Assembly (NCBI GenBank): GCA_038002745.1
Contig: JBBODD010000001.1
Coordinates: 434,001 to 498,000 of the forward strand
DNA: 64,000 bases
Direction: 5' to 3'
Source: Bacillus sp. FSL H8-0547
GTDB lineage: Bacteria > Bacillota > Bacilli > Bacillales > Bacillaceae
The notes under the pieces were generated by a model. The model made no database searches, was not told where the DNA came from, and saw nothing but the letters and a program-made list of their open reading frames with translations. Position 1 is the first letter of the stretch. Each line of letters begins with the position of its first letter. Below, in pieces: positions 24,301 to 29,346 of this stretch. The position numbers and the translations under genes are program-made.

Positions 24301-26601
24301 GTCCGAATCATCGGAGCCGGCGGTGTGGTTGTTGCCACAGTAGTTACCGATACTGACGGAAATTACACAGCCGGAAGCCTTCCTCCGGGCTCCTATACTG
24401 TAACGGTTACAGCTCAAGGGTTTGAAACGCGAACGGTTGGAGCGATTGTCCAGTCAGATCCTACTACTACAACAAACGTTGCACTCTCGGGCATTTTTGG
24501 TTCGATAACAGGAGTTGTCCTGAATAACCTTGCTCAGCCGATTACGACTGCGTCTGTTGCAGTGTCTCTGTTTGATGAAAATGGCATCCTCGTCTTTACA
24601 ACGAATACGCATTCAAATGGGAGTTTCGCCTTCCCGCAGGTGGCGCCAGGCAACTATGTCATTACGGCATCTGCCAGCGGATTCGTGACGGGAATTATTG
24701 GGGCAGTTGTCATCCCGGATGAAACGTCAAATGTTACGCTGCTGCTGCAGACCGGACCGGCTTCAATTGCAGGAATTGTCAATAATGCAGCAACAGGTGA
24801 TCCGATTCAAGGCGCTATTGTAACAGCAACAACCGTTGACGGCCAGGTCCTGGCCATTTCAACAAGTGCTGCTGACGGTTCATTCACCATCTCTAATCTG
24901 CAGCCGGGCACCGTTATCTTAACAGCGACCGCTTCTAATTTTGGCACTGATTCTAAATCTGTCATCCTTGTGGCCAGTACCACTGCTCAAACAACTCTGT
25001 CTCTCAGTGCGAACCCGGGCTTTTTGACAGGAGTAGTAAGCGACCGTAATTCCCTGCCATTACCAGGCGCTGCCGTTCAAATTTTCGACATTACGAATGG
25101 TCTTGTCGCAAGTGTTTTGACAGATAACACTGGTTCTTACCGGATTGATGGTCTGACACCTGGAACGTACAGGGCAGTCTTCACCGCAGCAGGCTTTGAA
25201 CGATTGGCTGCAGGTGCTGTTATTGCAGCCGGTCAGACGACACAGCTGAACGTTCAGCTGAACGGGGCATTCGGAACGGTAAACGGCACAGTTTTAAATG
25301 CTCAAACGAGATCACCGATCCAGGGAGCTGCCGTAACGATTCGCTATCAAAGTCCATCGGGACCAATCTTTGCAACTGTTTTAACCGACCAAAACGGATT
25401 CTTTGAAATTCCAGGGGTGACAGAAGGACAGATTTCCATCGTGGCCACAGCTTCAGGCTACGGTGCGCAAACGCTCACTGCTACCGTCTTTACAGGTCAA
25501 ACGGTCACAGTGGGCTTCCGTCTCCTGCAGCAGACGGCATCCATCCAGGGAGCGGTTACGAATCAAGGAACCGGCGCGCCGCTGCCTGATACGAGAATCA
25601 GGGTCATCGACTCAACAGGCGCAACAGTAGCGACAACCCAGACAGATGACAGCGGAGCCTATCTTGTTCCAAATCTTTCACCTGGAACGTATCAGGTTAT
25701 TGCACTGAATGTAAACTTCCAGGCGCAGTCACAAACCGCCGTCTTAAACCCGGGAGATGCAGCCATTGTCAATTTTGCGCTTGCCGCAAATCCATCCGCT
25801 TTGACAGGTACGGTAACAAACGAATTGACTGCCCTTCCGATCATCGGAGCATTAGTCGAAGTGTTTAATTCAAATGGACTTTCCATCGCCTTTGGCCTCA
25901 CAGATGAGAAAGGTCAATATGTGATCCAGGGATTGCCGCAGGGAACATTCACAGCAACAGCTTCAGCACCCGGCTATGTTTCAGAATCTGCTTCTGTCCT
26001 GCTCACTGCCGGAGAAACAACCGTACAGGACTTCCAGCTCGGCCTTGCGCAGACACGGAGCGGAGTCATCGCAGGAAGAATTACAGACTTTGATACCGGT
26101 GCGCCAATTGGGGGCACAAGAGTCGACATCACCAACAGCCAGGGTGAGCTAGTAACGTTCGTCTTTACAGATGTAAACGGCCAGTACTTCTTTGAAGGAC
26201 TCTCACCTGATGAGTACACAGTCTTTGCTGCAGCCGAAGGATACCAGCAGGCTCAGCGACTTCTGACACTTGGAGAAAGTGAATCCATCCTTGACGCTGA
26301 CTTTGCTCTTATCAGACGGACTGCTTTTGGATCAATCAGCGGCCAGGTGCGAAATGCTTTCACACAGGCACCGGTAGCAGGAGCCCTGATAGAAGTAAGA
26401 AATGAACAGGGAGAAGTCGTCGCAACAGGCTTTACAGATGCAAACGGCAACTTTATCATCCCGGATCTTCTCCCTGGCACGTACTCACTTGTCACCATTG
26501 CAGCAGGCTTCGTTACAGACACTACCGTCATCACCGTGACAGCAGGAGAAATTTCAACAGCTTCCATCAGACTGCAGCCAAGTCCGTTCAGCCACTTCTA
26601 A
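6304..26601 (+). CDS. Giant 6765-residue protein of tandem carboxypeptidase-regulatory-like domains
   Basis: ATG 6304 follows GAGGGGAG by seven bases. Residues 1-235 form a module with aromatic-rich beta motifs (YFRIRVNGDP, FGWGILINTSG, NYNKDSLRTSEGFQF); 236-353 look like a DUF11/CARDB-type domain (ITFGPASVV...TVTVTNTG). From residue 356 to the end I count 74 tandem domains of about 81-88 residues with the CarboxypepD_reg pattern xITGxVxxxxTGxPIxGAxVxV...TDxxGxYxxxxLxPGxYxVxASAxxF. These are transthyretin-like beta-sandwiches. There is no signal peptide, LPxTG motif, S-layer-homology domain or membrane segment, the C-terminus ends abruptly (PSPFSHF), I see no cysteine, and tryptophan is limited to the N-terminal 300 residues. 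Such a chain would make a very long flexible or rod-like fibre. Function and location are unknown; a surface or spore-associated adhesive fibre is a guess. It is monocistronic, with a terminator right after it. Confidence 0.9.
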   Translation: MAFPSNTQFQPIILDGQPIFDVVGDESPVSTDIVGNTTFPAAYVAYDGTAIYFRIRVNGDPRNSQNTGFANFGWGILINTSGTPGVYNWLSNVNGLDNSINLVQNTQQVFNSWNDPAEGTNGRGAPNVRIPIVNFDVARVTLTNDGSNFGGNPDYFIDFQFSAAQFFQTLGITANSPLQFIIFSSANANNYNKDSLRTSEGFQFIDALTDPVTPNDVDIRAKLAASKIITFGPASVVTGSIATWNQTVTVTNTGRSLARSVTAADVFGIDQLASVTNIAASAGTAVFNASTRTLSWNIGNLAAGQSVTLTYTVTGTFTSAGTRRLNTVTASGIDDLTGAQLANAVAFNDITVTAAASFTGQVTSGQTGLPLSNVTVQLRNSNNVLVGTAATNAQGNYSFTQLSPGTYTLTFIQAGFTTLTQSAAVAAGQTQVVNVILQPVPGTLTGTVSAQGGTPIAGSVLRLTDQFNTVIATVTTNASGQYTITGIPPGQYTLSASASNFQSQTRGTTIVSGQTTTENFTLAPSPGTVTGTVTANGGTPVQGALVEILDGANNIIAQTVTNASGQYTVSQLSPGTYQLRVTAANFQTSLLGFTVAAGQITTQNVVLQPSPGTLSGTVTDAATGAVLSGTSVAVVNQSGATVASVQTNAQGQFTISNLAPGTYSVTFGHAGYASLTTGAVVQPNATVTLNVSLDRIVGVISGTVTDSQGGAIANATVNVFLNNSLVASVNTNQNGTYTIPNLAPGNYTVSATAQNFQTQVQGVQVVGFQTSTANFSLSPDPGSLTGTVTANGGTPVPGSVINVRTAAGGAVIATVITDQNGTYLVSNLAPGTYFVSASAQDFQTQTQGVSIQPNQTAAVSFTLVPNPVSITGTVISQQTGQPIAGAQIEVRILDANGAVVTTLFTDLQGTFQAQQLAPGTYTVAAGASGFQTNIASVTIPPGGQANLTITLAPNPGFITGTVSSGGNPVSGASVSVVDQNNVQIQSVLTDSQGTYTASGLPPGNYNVVVNAQDFQSAIAGAIVAADATTVVNVSLTPNPGSITGTISPVLQNTIVQLYTGQGVFIQSTLADSSGNYQFLNLAPGNYIVTASAPDYTTESAGAVVVSNAASTVNLTINPNPASISGTVLDPNGAPVPNAIVRVVDANETLLGLAGTDADGAYAIGNLPPGSFTVIASASSFGSDLTGVTLQPGGNVQNVNFTLTPDPGTLSGLVFNQSNGAPLPGATVVVRQATGSGIIAATVTSGPDGNFLVQGLSPGSYTVTASLSDFGTGTTGATVVSDTVTTANISLVQLTGTISGQLRDPDGNPVTGENLQVRLIDLNGVLIQTLVAQPDGTFVFLDILPGSYILNASAAGFQAASIGVQVEANQVTQAIVTLLPSPAVLTGQVLNQQTATGIAGALVTVTNPNTGILIGSGTSNQDGTFTISNLPAGSFLASADAQNFGTASVAVILTAGQTANTLLSLTPNPGSAAGFVVNRENGNTLPGASIQIFDQTGASVVSVVSNAQGQFTAASLAPGNYTAIASVQGFTSQTISFIVFSDTQSTASFALDPNPSQIRGTVTNAGTGDPVAGASIIVRQFTSTGPIITTTATDSFGFYSAANLPQGTFTVIVLDPLFSSQASTVALEPGEIEDVNFALEQLPSAVQGTITDADTGQPLINTLVSLFDDTGILVTQTQTDINGFYQINGFSAGNYTNTFTNPNFQSQSFSFTAEPNQTSVINAALLADPGGITGQVFDGQTFTPLAGASVLVYPALGINPIASLVTDGTGRYTLDSLPPGSYLLVGSYTNYATSSTGITVQSNAVSSSDIVLTPDPSSLSGTVTSEFGQPIFNATVRILDQNETVLGTAVTNEFGQYAITNLPEGNQQIIVSAPGFATQLGGVILSPGQLTENVNFVLTANAGSIAGLITASDTGQPITGAIAVVRTIAGVPVVVASTSTDETGNYFIPDLQPGSYTVTGSASGFGISVVGAIVVSDQTTQADISLPRLVGSISGTVTDIQGNALLNIPIQIRVFDQSGILLQTLAAQSDGTFLITNLPPGSYQLTILAENYAAMMVGASVTANETTTLSVSLSPNPGTAAGQVLSAQTGDPIPGAIVTVTDTNGLPIGSTVTDSGGNFIIPNLPTGTLVISAVAPDFGSDSRSVILTPGGTAATILSLTPNPGIISGFVTNGQSGDPLQGAVLQVFDSTRALVGTLTTDAAGFYQFANLSPGQYRIIATAANFGSDVQDVTVLSNQTTSANFALAPNPGSIFGTVVNQQTGEFITGAAIVIRQFSPTGPIIQSTATDSSGQFTVLNLQPGTYAITASNVNFGTQTATVLVQSNAVTTAALALPPNPGAVTGTVTSAQTGDPLVNTQVRVLNDNGILAAVVQTDINGVYLVQGLTPGTYTIVLINEDFQSRTIGAIIGAGETVTVNAALAPNPGSITGVISDAVSGTPLQGAIVQLFPAQSLIPIANAASDQNGQYTFSGIEPGEYIAAASAENYARGTAGATVFPNAQAVLNIGLTPNPAAVAGTITQNGGTPVGGATVRILDQNETVLGTGITDQNGNYTIGNLPQGNLAAVISASGFGTLLTGVTLSPGQTTTLNAQLVPNAGSISGTVTDQLTGLPIAGADIVVRRSGAASIIVANVTTDTNGTYFVSDLAPGTYTITAVRNGYGAAATGATVVSDVNTSAPVSLTPLSGSIAGTITDPQGNPITGNNLQVQLFNQNGQLVKTVLAGSDGSFAVNGLAPGTYQVVVTAPNYATGTFSSTVISEQTTALNPVLQPNPAAVNVTVTSADTGTPISGAIISISLPSGTVVGIGVTDANGFAAIGNLPPQSLNLSITAENFSSFSQAVNLSPGQTLNTAVSLAAQIGTLSGSVFNAGTSSPITGATIEVFDFTRGLIATVATDAFGNYLVQNLSAGVNRVIASAENFGSTVQEATVFANQQTVLNFSLPPNPGTIQGTVVNQQTGDPISGAAVVIRQFSPTGPAVDSVFTNQNGEFTVNNLAPGAYTVISSAENFGTQAGSVFVSSNAVSAINLALIPNPGSVQGTLTDSQTGTAIAGALVRIQNSNGAIVQEVQTDSEGVYTIDGLAPGNYSLIGIAQTFQRASVGFNVASNATTIVNLALDPNPGSITGRVTDQQTGRALEGASVQIFPVQGLFPVANALTDQNGNYSVIGLAPGEYISAADTSNYARGAIGAIVTADQTTIANLALMPNPAAISGTVTSTGGQPVQNASVRVLDQNETVLGSALTDQNGSYVISGLPPGSQTVIVTSETFAGQISGVTLAPGDFLQNINFILTPNPGAIEGTISNAQTGDPIAGAISIVRLTGGTGVIVANDVTDSDGFYSVTGLAPGTYTVTASKTGFGTASVGAVVFSNTTTSANLQLSPNTGAISGIIADLQGSPILGMGVQIQVYDQSGSLVKTLLAQTDGSYTVLDLLPGSYTLVITAPDFAAATIGAIVVSDQTTQANVALTPNPASITGQVLNAGTGDAINGALVTVTDLNGLVLASATSGIDGSFTIQNLPPATLLVSAVFQGFGGDSKAVLLSPGQIGTTTLSLTPNPGTLTGSVVNVLNNQPIPGAVLQVFDSTGALAATVLSNDNGFYQVQNLAPGTYRVIASAANFGSAAQDAAIASNAVTTLLFQLQPNPGTITGTVYNEQTGAPIQNASVVIRQFSAAGPAVATTATNAQGEFAVFNLVPGTYTIIASQQSFGTQAASASVASNETTEVQLNLPPNPGSVQGTIINAQTGTPLPDTLIRIIDSGGVLVAVSQTDVNGVYRVDGLAPGSYTLVAVNAEFQNQTLGFTAISDQTVTLNSALNPNPGSITGTVLNAQTSAPIAGASILIFPSGSFIPVFETAADQNGSFTAGSLQPGAYSVTAAASNFGTISVGALVSSGAATAVEISLSPLPAAISGQITDQSGNPLPDAVIRILDQNQNVVGSGAADLNGNYSIGNLAPGTYTVSASAPNYGTGLQGVSVLADQTLTGVNLALTANPGSISGTVTNIATAEPLAGAIVTIRTLQGDSNAVVQTVNTDESGNYLAQGLAPGSYSVTAAVFGFASQTQTVTVSSNQTATANFALAAETGTISGTIRDGNGDPITGGNIFVRVFDGNGLLIKSITAEPDGSYTVIDLAPGTYTVVAQAPGFAASAAAAAVVANQTTALDLQLAPLPASITGQVLSQGTNTPLQGAAVTASVAGQVLASAFTDDSGNFQLTNLPAGTITLTVSQTGFADNVQAVILDPGETEQVTVSLSPLLGSISGTVINQLTSDPIAGAIITIRQFSPAGPVIATAVTDAQGTFLTANLEPGSYTVIAQSAGFGTQSASAAVFANEVANVTIGLTQAPGTVQGTVRRLDTNDPISGAAVQVIRRDGTLVDEVTSDGAGFYAVEGLTSDFYTLVVSSPDYQNQSVGFTILPGQTTTVNVFLAANPGVLTGTVTDLFSGGPIAGAVVLVFPSQGVTAIAQELTDQNGQFTVPGLAPGEYNVVASASNYARRGTGAVIFAGQTTDISIQLSPNPATISGTVTDTGGTPVTNASVRILDGNETVLGTAITDEFGNYSVSNLPQGTLTVLASAPDFAASLTAVTVTPGQLLTNVNIALNSLFGSISGQITNAATGDPIVGAIAVVRTVGGTSVIIAAGSTDGNGNYLLEGLSPGSYSVVGTAAGFGSITAGAIVQANAVTAANIALPPDTGMISGSLTDASGTAITGSNIAVQVFDINGILVKTLLAASDGTFTIMDLAPGTYLIQITAPNYAAAVASAVVLANETTALPVILSPNPAAVSGQVINAVTFDPLSGVIVTVTDLNGLIVGNAVSDQNGQFTIQNLPPNTLNVSASSTQPGFGSASVSVQLGPGAVNSVTLSLPPVAGSLTGTVRDAETQNPVPGASVQVFDSTRALVATVVTDQSGQYLVNNLIAGSVRVTASAANFGTVVQETAITANAQTVLDFNLPADPGTIQGTVINQLTGLPLSGVSIVVRQFSPTGPVVASSATDANGFFTAPNLAPGSYTVLGTLAGFGTQAGSTVVESGQISIVQLSLPPNPGTVQGLVTEAGTGVPLVNTLIRIVDVNGVLTAVGQTDSNGRYSIQNLPQGSYTVTAINTNYQQQTIGTTIVSGQTATLDIELDPDPGSITGTVTNAASGTPLSGAFVQLFPSQGLQPLVSAVTDSLGRYSFAGIKPGTYSIAADAANFARAIVGISVVSNTESTANLALSPNPAAVSGTVSDLSGNPIGNATVRILNGNETVIGTGITGGDGTYTISGLPPGTFNIIVSAEGFSSSAAAITLTPGEFQSGIDFSLAANPGSLTGIVTDEATAAGLAGASIIIRNSSGVIIASAFTNTDGRYTIQNLAPGTYSAVFTAEGYGSAVIGAQIISGTAVQLNASLAALTGSITGAIVDQQGDPVTGQDILVKIFNENLVLIEALTAQADGTFSVFNLIPGTYLVNASAPGFGSNTVSSIVFANQVTATSVTLTNLPAALTGTVSDSSTGLGISGASILITRTNGVIIATGFSGDQGAFTFPNLPSGTFLLTAQAPGYGNATTSIILTAGETTTTSLALSQLTGRLLGQVTSAQDLAPIAGAVIQLFDENRTLILTVVSDARGNFTVPALSPGQYTAVINAQDFGSEFRGFTITAGSDTVLAIDLTPNPGIIQGFATNAVGGAAIPSVSVIVRALSPAGPIIATTLTDSNGFYQVTGLAPGAYSVIFSGAPSFGSQIASETIDPGETEFVSAVLSPQPGTVQGQVTYEAGFGISGALVQLFSLQGGLIRRVQTDTDGNYSITGFTAGSYTLSVLQQNFQSSSAGFEVLPGQTATVNFTLQASPGSITGIVRDAVTTQPVPGAIVQLFQSQSLTPIAFTVTDQQGSYTFSGIQPGSYLVTASEFNYASSSIGATVAANQQVQANILLQPNPASISGQVTDAFGSPINNASVRILDQNETLVGFAVTGADGTYAIGNIPTGSFKLVVSAEGYQTALSGISLSAGEQRTNVNFSLSANPGSISGSVTDVFGNPITGAVVTVRIIGAGGVVVATVVTDTDGNYTAGSLPPGSYTVTVTAQGFETRTVGAIVQSDPTTTTNVALSGIFGSITGVVLNNLAQPITTASVAVSLFDENGILVFTTNTHSNGSFAFPQVAPGNYVITASASGFVTGIIGAVVIPDETSNVTLLLQTGPASIAGIVNNAATGDPIQGAIVTATTVDGQVLAISTSAADGSFTISNLQPGTVILTATASNFGTDSKSVILVASTTAQTTLSLSANPGFLTGVVSDRNSLPLPGAAVQIFDITNGLVASVLTDNTGSYRIDGLTPGTYRAVFTAAGFERLAAGAVIAAGQTTQLNVQLNGAFGTVNGTVLNAQTRSPIQGAAVTIRYQSPSGPIFATVLTDQNGFFEIPGVTEGQISIVATASGYGAQTLTATVFTGQTVTVGFRLLQQTASIQGAVTNQGTGAPLPDTRIRVIDSTGATVATTQTDDSGAYLVPNLSPGTYQVIALNVNFQAQSQTAVLNPGDAAIVNFALAANPSALTGTVTNELTALPIIGALVEVFNSNGLSIAFGLTDEKGQYVIQGLPQGTFTATASAPGYVSESASVLLTAGETTVQDFQLGLAQTRSGVIAGRITDFDTGAPIGGTRVDITNSQGELVTFVFTDVNGQYFFEGLSPDEYTVFAAAEGYQQAQRLLTLGESESILDADFALIRRTAFGSISGQVRNAFTQAPVAGALIEVRNEQGEVVATGFTDANGNFIIPDLLPGTYSLVTIAAGFVTDTTVITVTAGEISTASIRLQPSPFSHF
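9664..26052 (+). repeat. Eight-fold higher-order repeat (octads A-H) inside the giant gene
   Basis: Domains 10-72 of the giant protein recur in fixed order of eight types: A (VRILDQNETVLG), B (VVRTIGG-like), C (VFDQNGxLVKTLLAQxDG), D (TVTDLNGLxVG), E (LQVFDSTRALVATV), F (VIRQFSPTGPI), G (IRIVDxNGVL) and H (VQLFPSQGLxPIA). Octads begin at 9664, 11749, 13831, 15910, 17992, 19816, 21904 and 23980, spaced 2085, 2082, 2079, 2082, 1824, 2088 and 2076 bp, the last running 2073 bp to 26052. The five short-motif domains before it and the two after it do not follow the order. DNA between octads is clearly diverged, so the duplications are old. Confidence 0.85.
17992..19815 (+). repeat. Octad 5, lacking its E-type domain
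   Basis: This octad is 1824 bp against about 2080 for the others. The types read A, B, C, D, F, G, H: the D domain ending in VSLSPLL joins directly to the F domain (GSISGTVIN...ITIRQFSPAGP) at 19033, and no VFDSTRA-type E domain intervenes. The difference is one domain (about 86 residues) and stays in frame, as expected from unequal recombination between neighbouring domains. Confidence 0.85.
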
Positions 26602-26611
26602 TAATTATTGG

Positions 26612-26641
26612 AACAGCTCTCTTGTGAGGGCTGTTTTTTTA
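26612..26641 (+). terminator. Terminator of the giant gene
   Basis: AACAGCTCTC, loop TTGT, GAGGGCTGTT and seven further T residues, starting 11 bases after the stop codon. Confidence 0.85.
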
Positions 26642-26718
26642 TGAAAAAGCATGTCTTATTTAAAAACGTTCTGCACACATGCTAAACTAATGATACAAAC
26701 AGATCCGGAGGATTCAAT

Positions 26719-27834
26719 ATGATCAAACCCGCACTCGCAGAAAGCATCATTTCAGAAATGAATCATCTTATTCATGAGGAATTAATCGTTGCCGATACGA
26801 CCGGTACAATCATTGCCAGCACGGATAAAAGCAGAGTCGGTACTTTTCATGAGGGTGCGCTCATCTGTATACAGGAAAAAATCATGCGGGTGATAACGGA
26901 AGAAGATCAAAAAACACTCAAAGGTGTGAAAGCAGGCATCAATCTTCCTGTCTTTTTCCAGCATCAGATTGCCGGTGTCATCGGCATTACAGGTAATCCC
27001 GAACGAGTATCATCATACGGGGAAATCCTGAGAAGAATGACGGAGCTTTTGATGAATGAACGCTACTATTCCGAGCAGGTTGAGTGGCGTGCGCGTGCAC
27101 TTGAAGCTTTCGTCTTTGACTGGGTTCAAAAGTCAGACTGGACAGAGGAATTTATCAGCCAGGCGGAATTGCTCGGGGTCGATCTGACGCTGGAAAGACA
27201 GGTTCTTATCGGTCACTGCTCAAGCGAAATAGAAGGACTGATCAGCCAACAAACTTTGAATGATCTTATGCAGACTTTCACACGTGAAACAGCTGATGTC
27301 TTTGTCCGATGGGGAAACGACCGGTTCGTCATTCTCCTTTCGGGAATTAAGAAAAAAGAGCGGATACACCATTTCGCCGGACAAATCCGTGATTACCTCA
27401 AAAACCGGTACGGGCTCGATTTGTCAATCGGAATAGGACAGCCTGCATCCCCTCAGCATGTTCACCTCTCGTTTCAGCAGGCAGACCGTGCTTTAAACAC
27501 AGCCAAAAAAACAAAAGAGATTGTGTTTGATGATGACCTGCGCCTGGAAATGCTTCTCAAAGATATTAAAAAGGAAACAAAAAAAGACTTTGTCAGAAGA
27601 ACAATCCATTCAATGGAACGTGAGAGAGAACTTATCGATACACTTCAAACATTCATACGGCAAAATCAATCCTTCAAGGCTGCAGCCGACGTTCTTCATA
27701 TTCACATCAATACCCTTCACTACAGGATGAAACGGATCGAGGAACTTACAGGATTGAATCCCCGCCATACACATGACATGACAATCTTATATCTCGCTCT
27801 TCTCTTTTTAGATGAACAGCCAAAAAAAGAATAA
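26719..27834 (+). CDS. ysfB: CdaR/PucR-family diacid-sensing regulator (YsfB-like)
   Basis: 371 residues, ATG 26719 behind CCGGAGGATTCAAT. The N-terminal 130 residues match the sugar-diacid recognition domain (IVADTTGTIIASTDKSRVGTFHEGA, then LPVFFQHQIAGVIGITG); the middle is a degenerate nucleotide-cyclase-like region; residues about 310-365 are the PucR-type helix-turn-helix (FKAAADVLHIHINTLHYRMKRIEELTG). In B. subtilis the homologue ysfB lies before the glycolate oxidase genes ysfC and ysfD, and the same order is seen here, so it most likely activates them in response to glycolate or a related acid. A hairpin terminator separates it from the oxidase genes. Confidence 0.88.
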   Translation: MIKPALAESIISEMNHLIHEELIVADTTGTIIASTDKSRVGTFHEGALICIQEKIMRVITEEDQKTLKGVKAGINLPVFFQHQIAGVIGITGNPERVSSYGEILRRMTELLMNERYYSEQVEWRARALEAFVFDWVQKSDWTEEFISQAELLGVDLTLERQVLIGHCSSEIEGLISQQTLNDLMQTFTRETADVFVRWGNDRFVILLSGIKKKERIHHFAGQIRDYLKNRYGLDLSIGIGQPASPQHVHLSFQQADRALNTAKKTKEIVFDDDLRLEMLLKDIKKETKKDFVRRTIHSMERERELIDTLQTFIRQNQSFKAAADVLHIHINTLHYRMKRIEELTGLNPRHTHDMTILYLALLFLDEQPKKE

Positions 27835-27852
27835 AAAAGCCGCAAATATTTG

Positions 27853-27890
27853 GAGGATTAACCATAGTTAATCCTCTTTCTCTTTTTTAT
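27853..27890 (+). terminator. Terminator between ysfB and glcD
   Basis: GAGGATTAAC, loop CATA and GTTAATCCTC are a perfect 10-bp stem followed by TTTCTCTTTTTT. It lies 19 bases after the ysfB stop and 43 bases before the glcD start, so the oxidase operon probably has its own promoter in or just beyond it, or the hairpin works as an attenuator. Confidence 0.8.
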
Positions 27891-27933
27891 GATAAAGGTA
27901 CTTATTCGTTCATTTATAGAGGAGGACTGTTTT

Positions 27934-29346
27934 ATGATACCCGAACAGATAAAAACTAGGCTTCAGGCTATTGCCGGAGCAGAAAACTACGATGATTCCA
28001 AAGCAGGCCGACTCGTCTATTCCTACGATGCCACCCCCCAGTTTCAATCCCTTCCAGACGCTGTGATTGCTCCAAGAAATACTCAGGAAACGGCGGAAAT
28101 CGTTAAACTTTGCAATGAACACAGCATTCCCATTGTCCCGAGGGGCTCAGGAACCAACCTTTGTGCGGGAACGTGCCCGACCGAAGGCGGAATTGTCCTG
28201 CTTTTTAAACATATGAACCGGATTCTTGAGATCGACGAAGAAAACCTTACGGCTACTGTAGAGCCCGGTGTCATTACCCTGGATCTTATCCATGCCGTCG
28301 AGGAAAAGGGTCTGTTCTATCCCCCAGACCCAAGCTCGATGAAAATCTCGACTATCGGCGGAAATATCAATGAAAACTCCGGAGGCCTGCGCGGTCTCAA
28401 GTATGGCGTAACACGTGATTATGTCATGGGACTCGAAATCGTCCTGGCAAACGGCGACATCATCAAAACTGGCGGAAAGCTTGCGAAGGATGTCGCGGGC
28501 TATGACTTGACACGTCTTTTCGTCGGATCGGAAGGAACGCTTGGCATTGTCACAAAAGCCATTCTCAAGCTCATTCCGATGCCTGAGGATAAAATGACGA
28601 TGCTCGCCCTCTATCAGGATTTGGAAGCGGCCGCAAAATCCGTTTCCAAAATCATCGCAAATAAAATCATTCCGACAACGCTTGAATTCCTTGATCAGCC
28701 CACTTTAAAAGTTGTGGAAGACTTTGCGAAAATCGGACTGCCTACTGACGTAAAAGCCGTCCTTTTAATCGAGCAGGACGGTCCTATTGATGTCGTGAAA
28801 AGAGATATGCTGAAAATGGCTGCCATTTGCGAAGAAGAACATGCCGTATCTGTAAGAGTCGCGGAATCAGAAGAAGAAGCAGACGGACTCCGGACAGCCC
28901 GCCGATCTGCCCTATCCGCTCTTGCACGGCTGAAGCCGACAACGATCCTTGAGGATGCAACCGTCCCCCGCTCGGAAATCGCCAAAATGGTCGTGGCCAC
29001 AAGTGAAATTGCTAAAAAATACAATCTGAACATCTGCACATTCGGTCATGCAGGTGACGGTAACCTCCATCCTACCTGCTTAACCGATGTAAGGAATCAT
29101 GAAGAAATTGAACGTGTGGAAAAAGCGTTTGAAGAAATTTTCATCAAAGCCATTGAACTCGGCGGGACAATCACAGGAGAACACGGAGTCGGGGTCATGA
29201 AAGCTCCTTACCTTGAACTGAAGGCCGGAAAAGAAGGAATTGCCGCGATGAAAGCCATTAAACACTCCTTTGATCCAAATAACATTATGAACCCGGGAAA
29301 AATGTTTGCAAAAGACTCAAGAAAACGGGTGGTGGTTTCAAAATGA
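27934..29346 (+). CDS. glcD: Glycolate oxidase FAD subunit GlcD (YsfC-like)
   Basis: 470 residues from ATG 27934, chosen because AGAGGAGG lies seven bases before it; the reading frame is open further upstream. The FAD-binding type 4 domain is seen at about 40-220 (VPRGSGTNLCAGTCPTEGG, PPDPSSMKISTIGGNINENS, YDLTRLFVGSEGTLGIVTKA) and the FAD-linked oxidase C-terminal domain at about 225-455 (FGHAGDGNLHP, GEHGVGVMK). It oxidises glycolate or a related 2-hydroxy acid to the 2-keto acid and passes electrons to the Fe-S subunit. Its TGA stop overlaps the ATG of glcF (ATGA), so the subunits are translationally coupled. No GlcE subunit is present, as in B. subtilis. Confidence 0.93.
   Translation: MIPEQIKTRLQAIAGAENYDDSKAGRLVYSYDATPQFQSLPDAVIAPRNTQETAEIVKLCNEHSIPIVPRGSGTNLCAGTCPTEGGIVLLFKHMNRILEIDEENLTATVEPGVITLDLIHAVEEKGLFYPPDPSSMKISTIGGNINENSGGLRGLKYGVTRDYVMGLEIVLANGDIIKTGGKLAKDVAGYDLTRLFVGSEGTLGIVTKAILKLIPMPEDKMTMLALYQDLEAAAKSVSKIIANKIIPTTLEFLDQPTLKVVEDFAKIGLPTDVKAVLLIEQDGPIDVVKRDMLKMAAICEEEHAVSVRVAESEEEADGLRTARRSALSALARLKPTTILEDATVPRSEIAKMVVATSEIAKKYNLNICTFGHAGDGNLHPTCLTDVRNHEEIERVEKAFEEIFIKAIELGGTITGEHGVGVMKAPYLELKAGKEGIAAMKAIKHSFDPNNIMNPGKMFAKDSRKRVVVSK

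Noticed and set aside
6304-26601. Many long open frames on both strands inside the giant gene
   Set aside because: They have no ribosome sites, are composed of shifted repeat codons (Ser/Arg/Leu- or Cys/Arg-rich) and are shadows of the repeat-coding frame.
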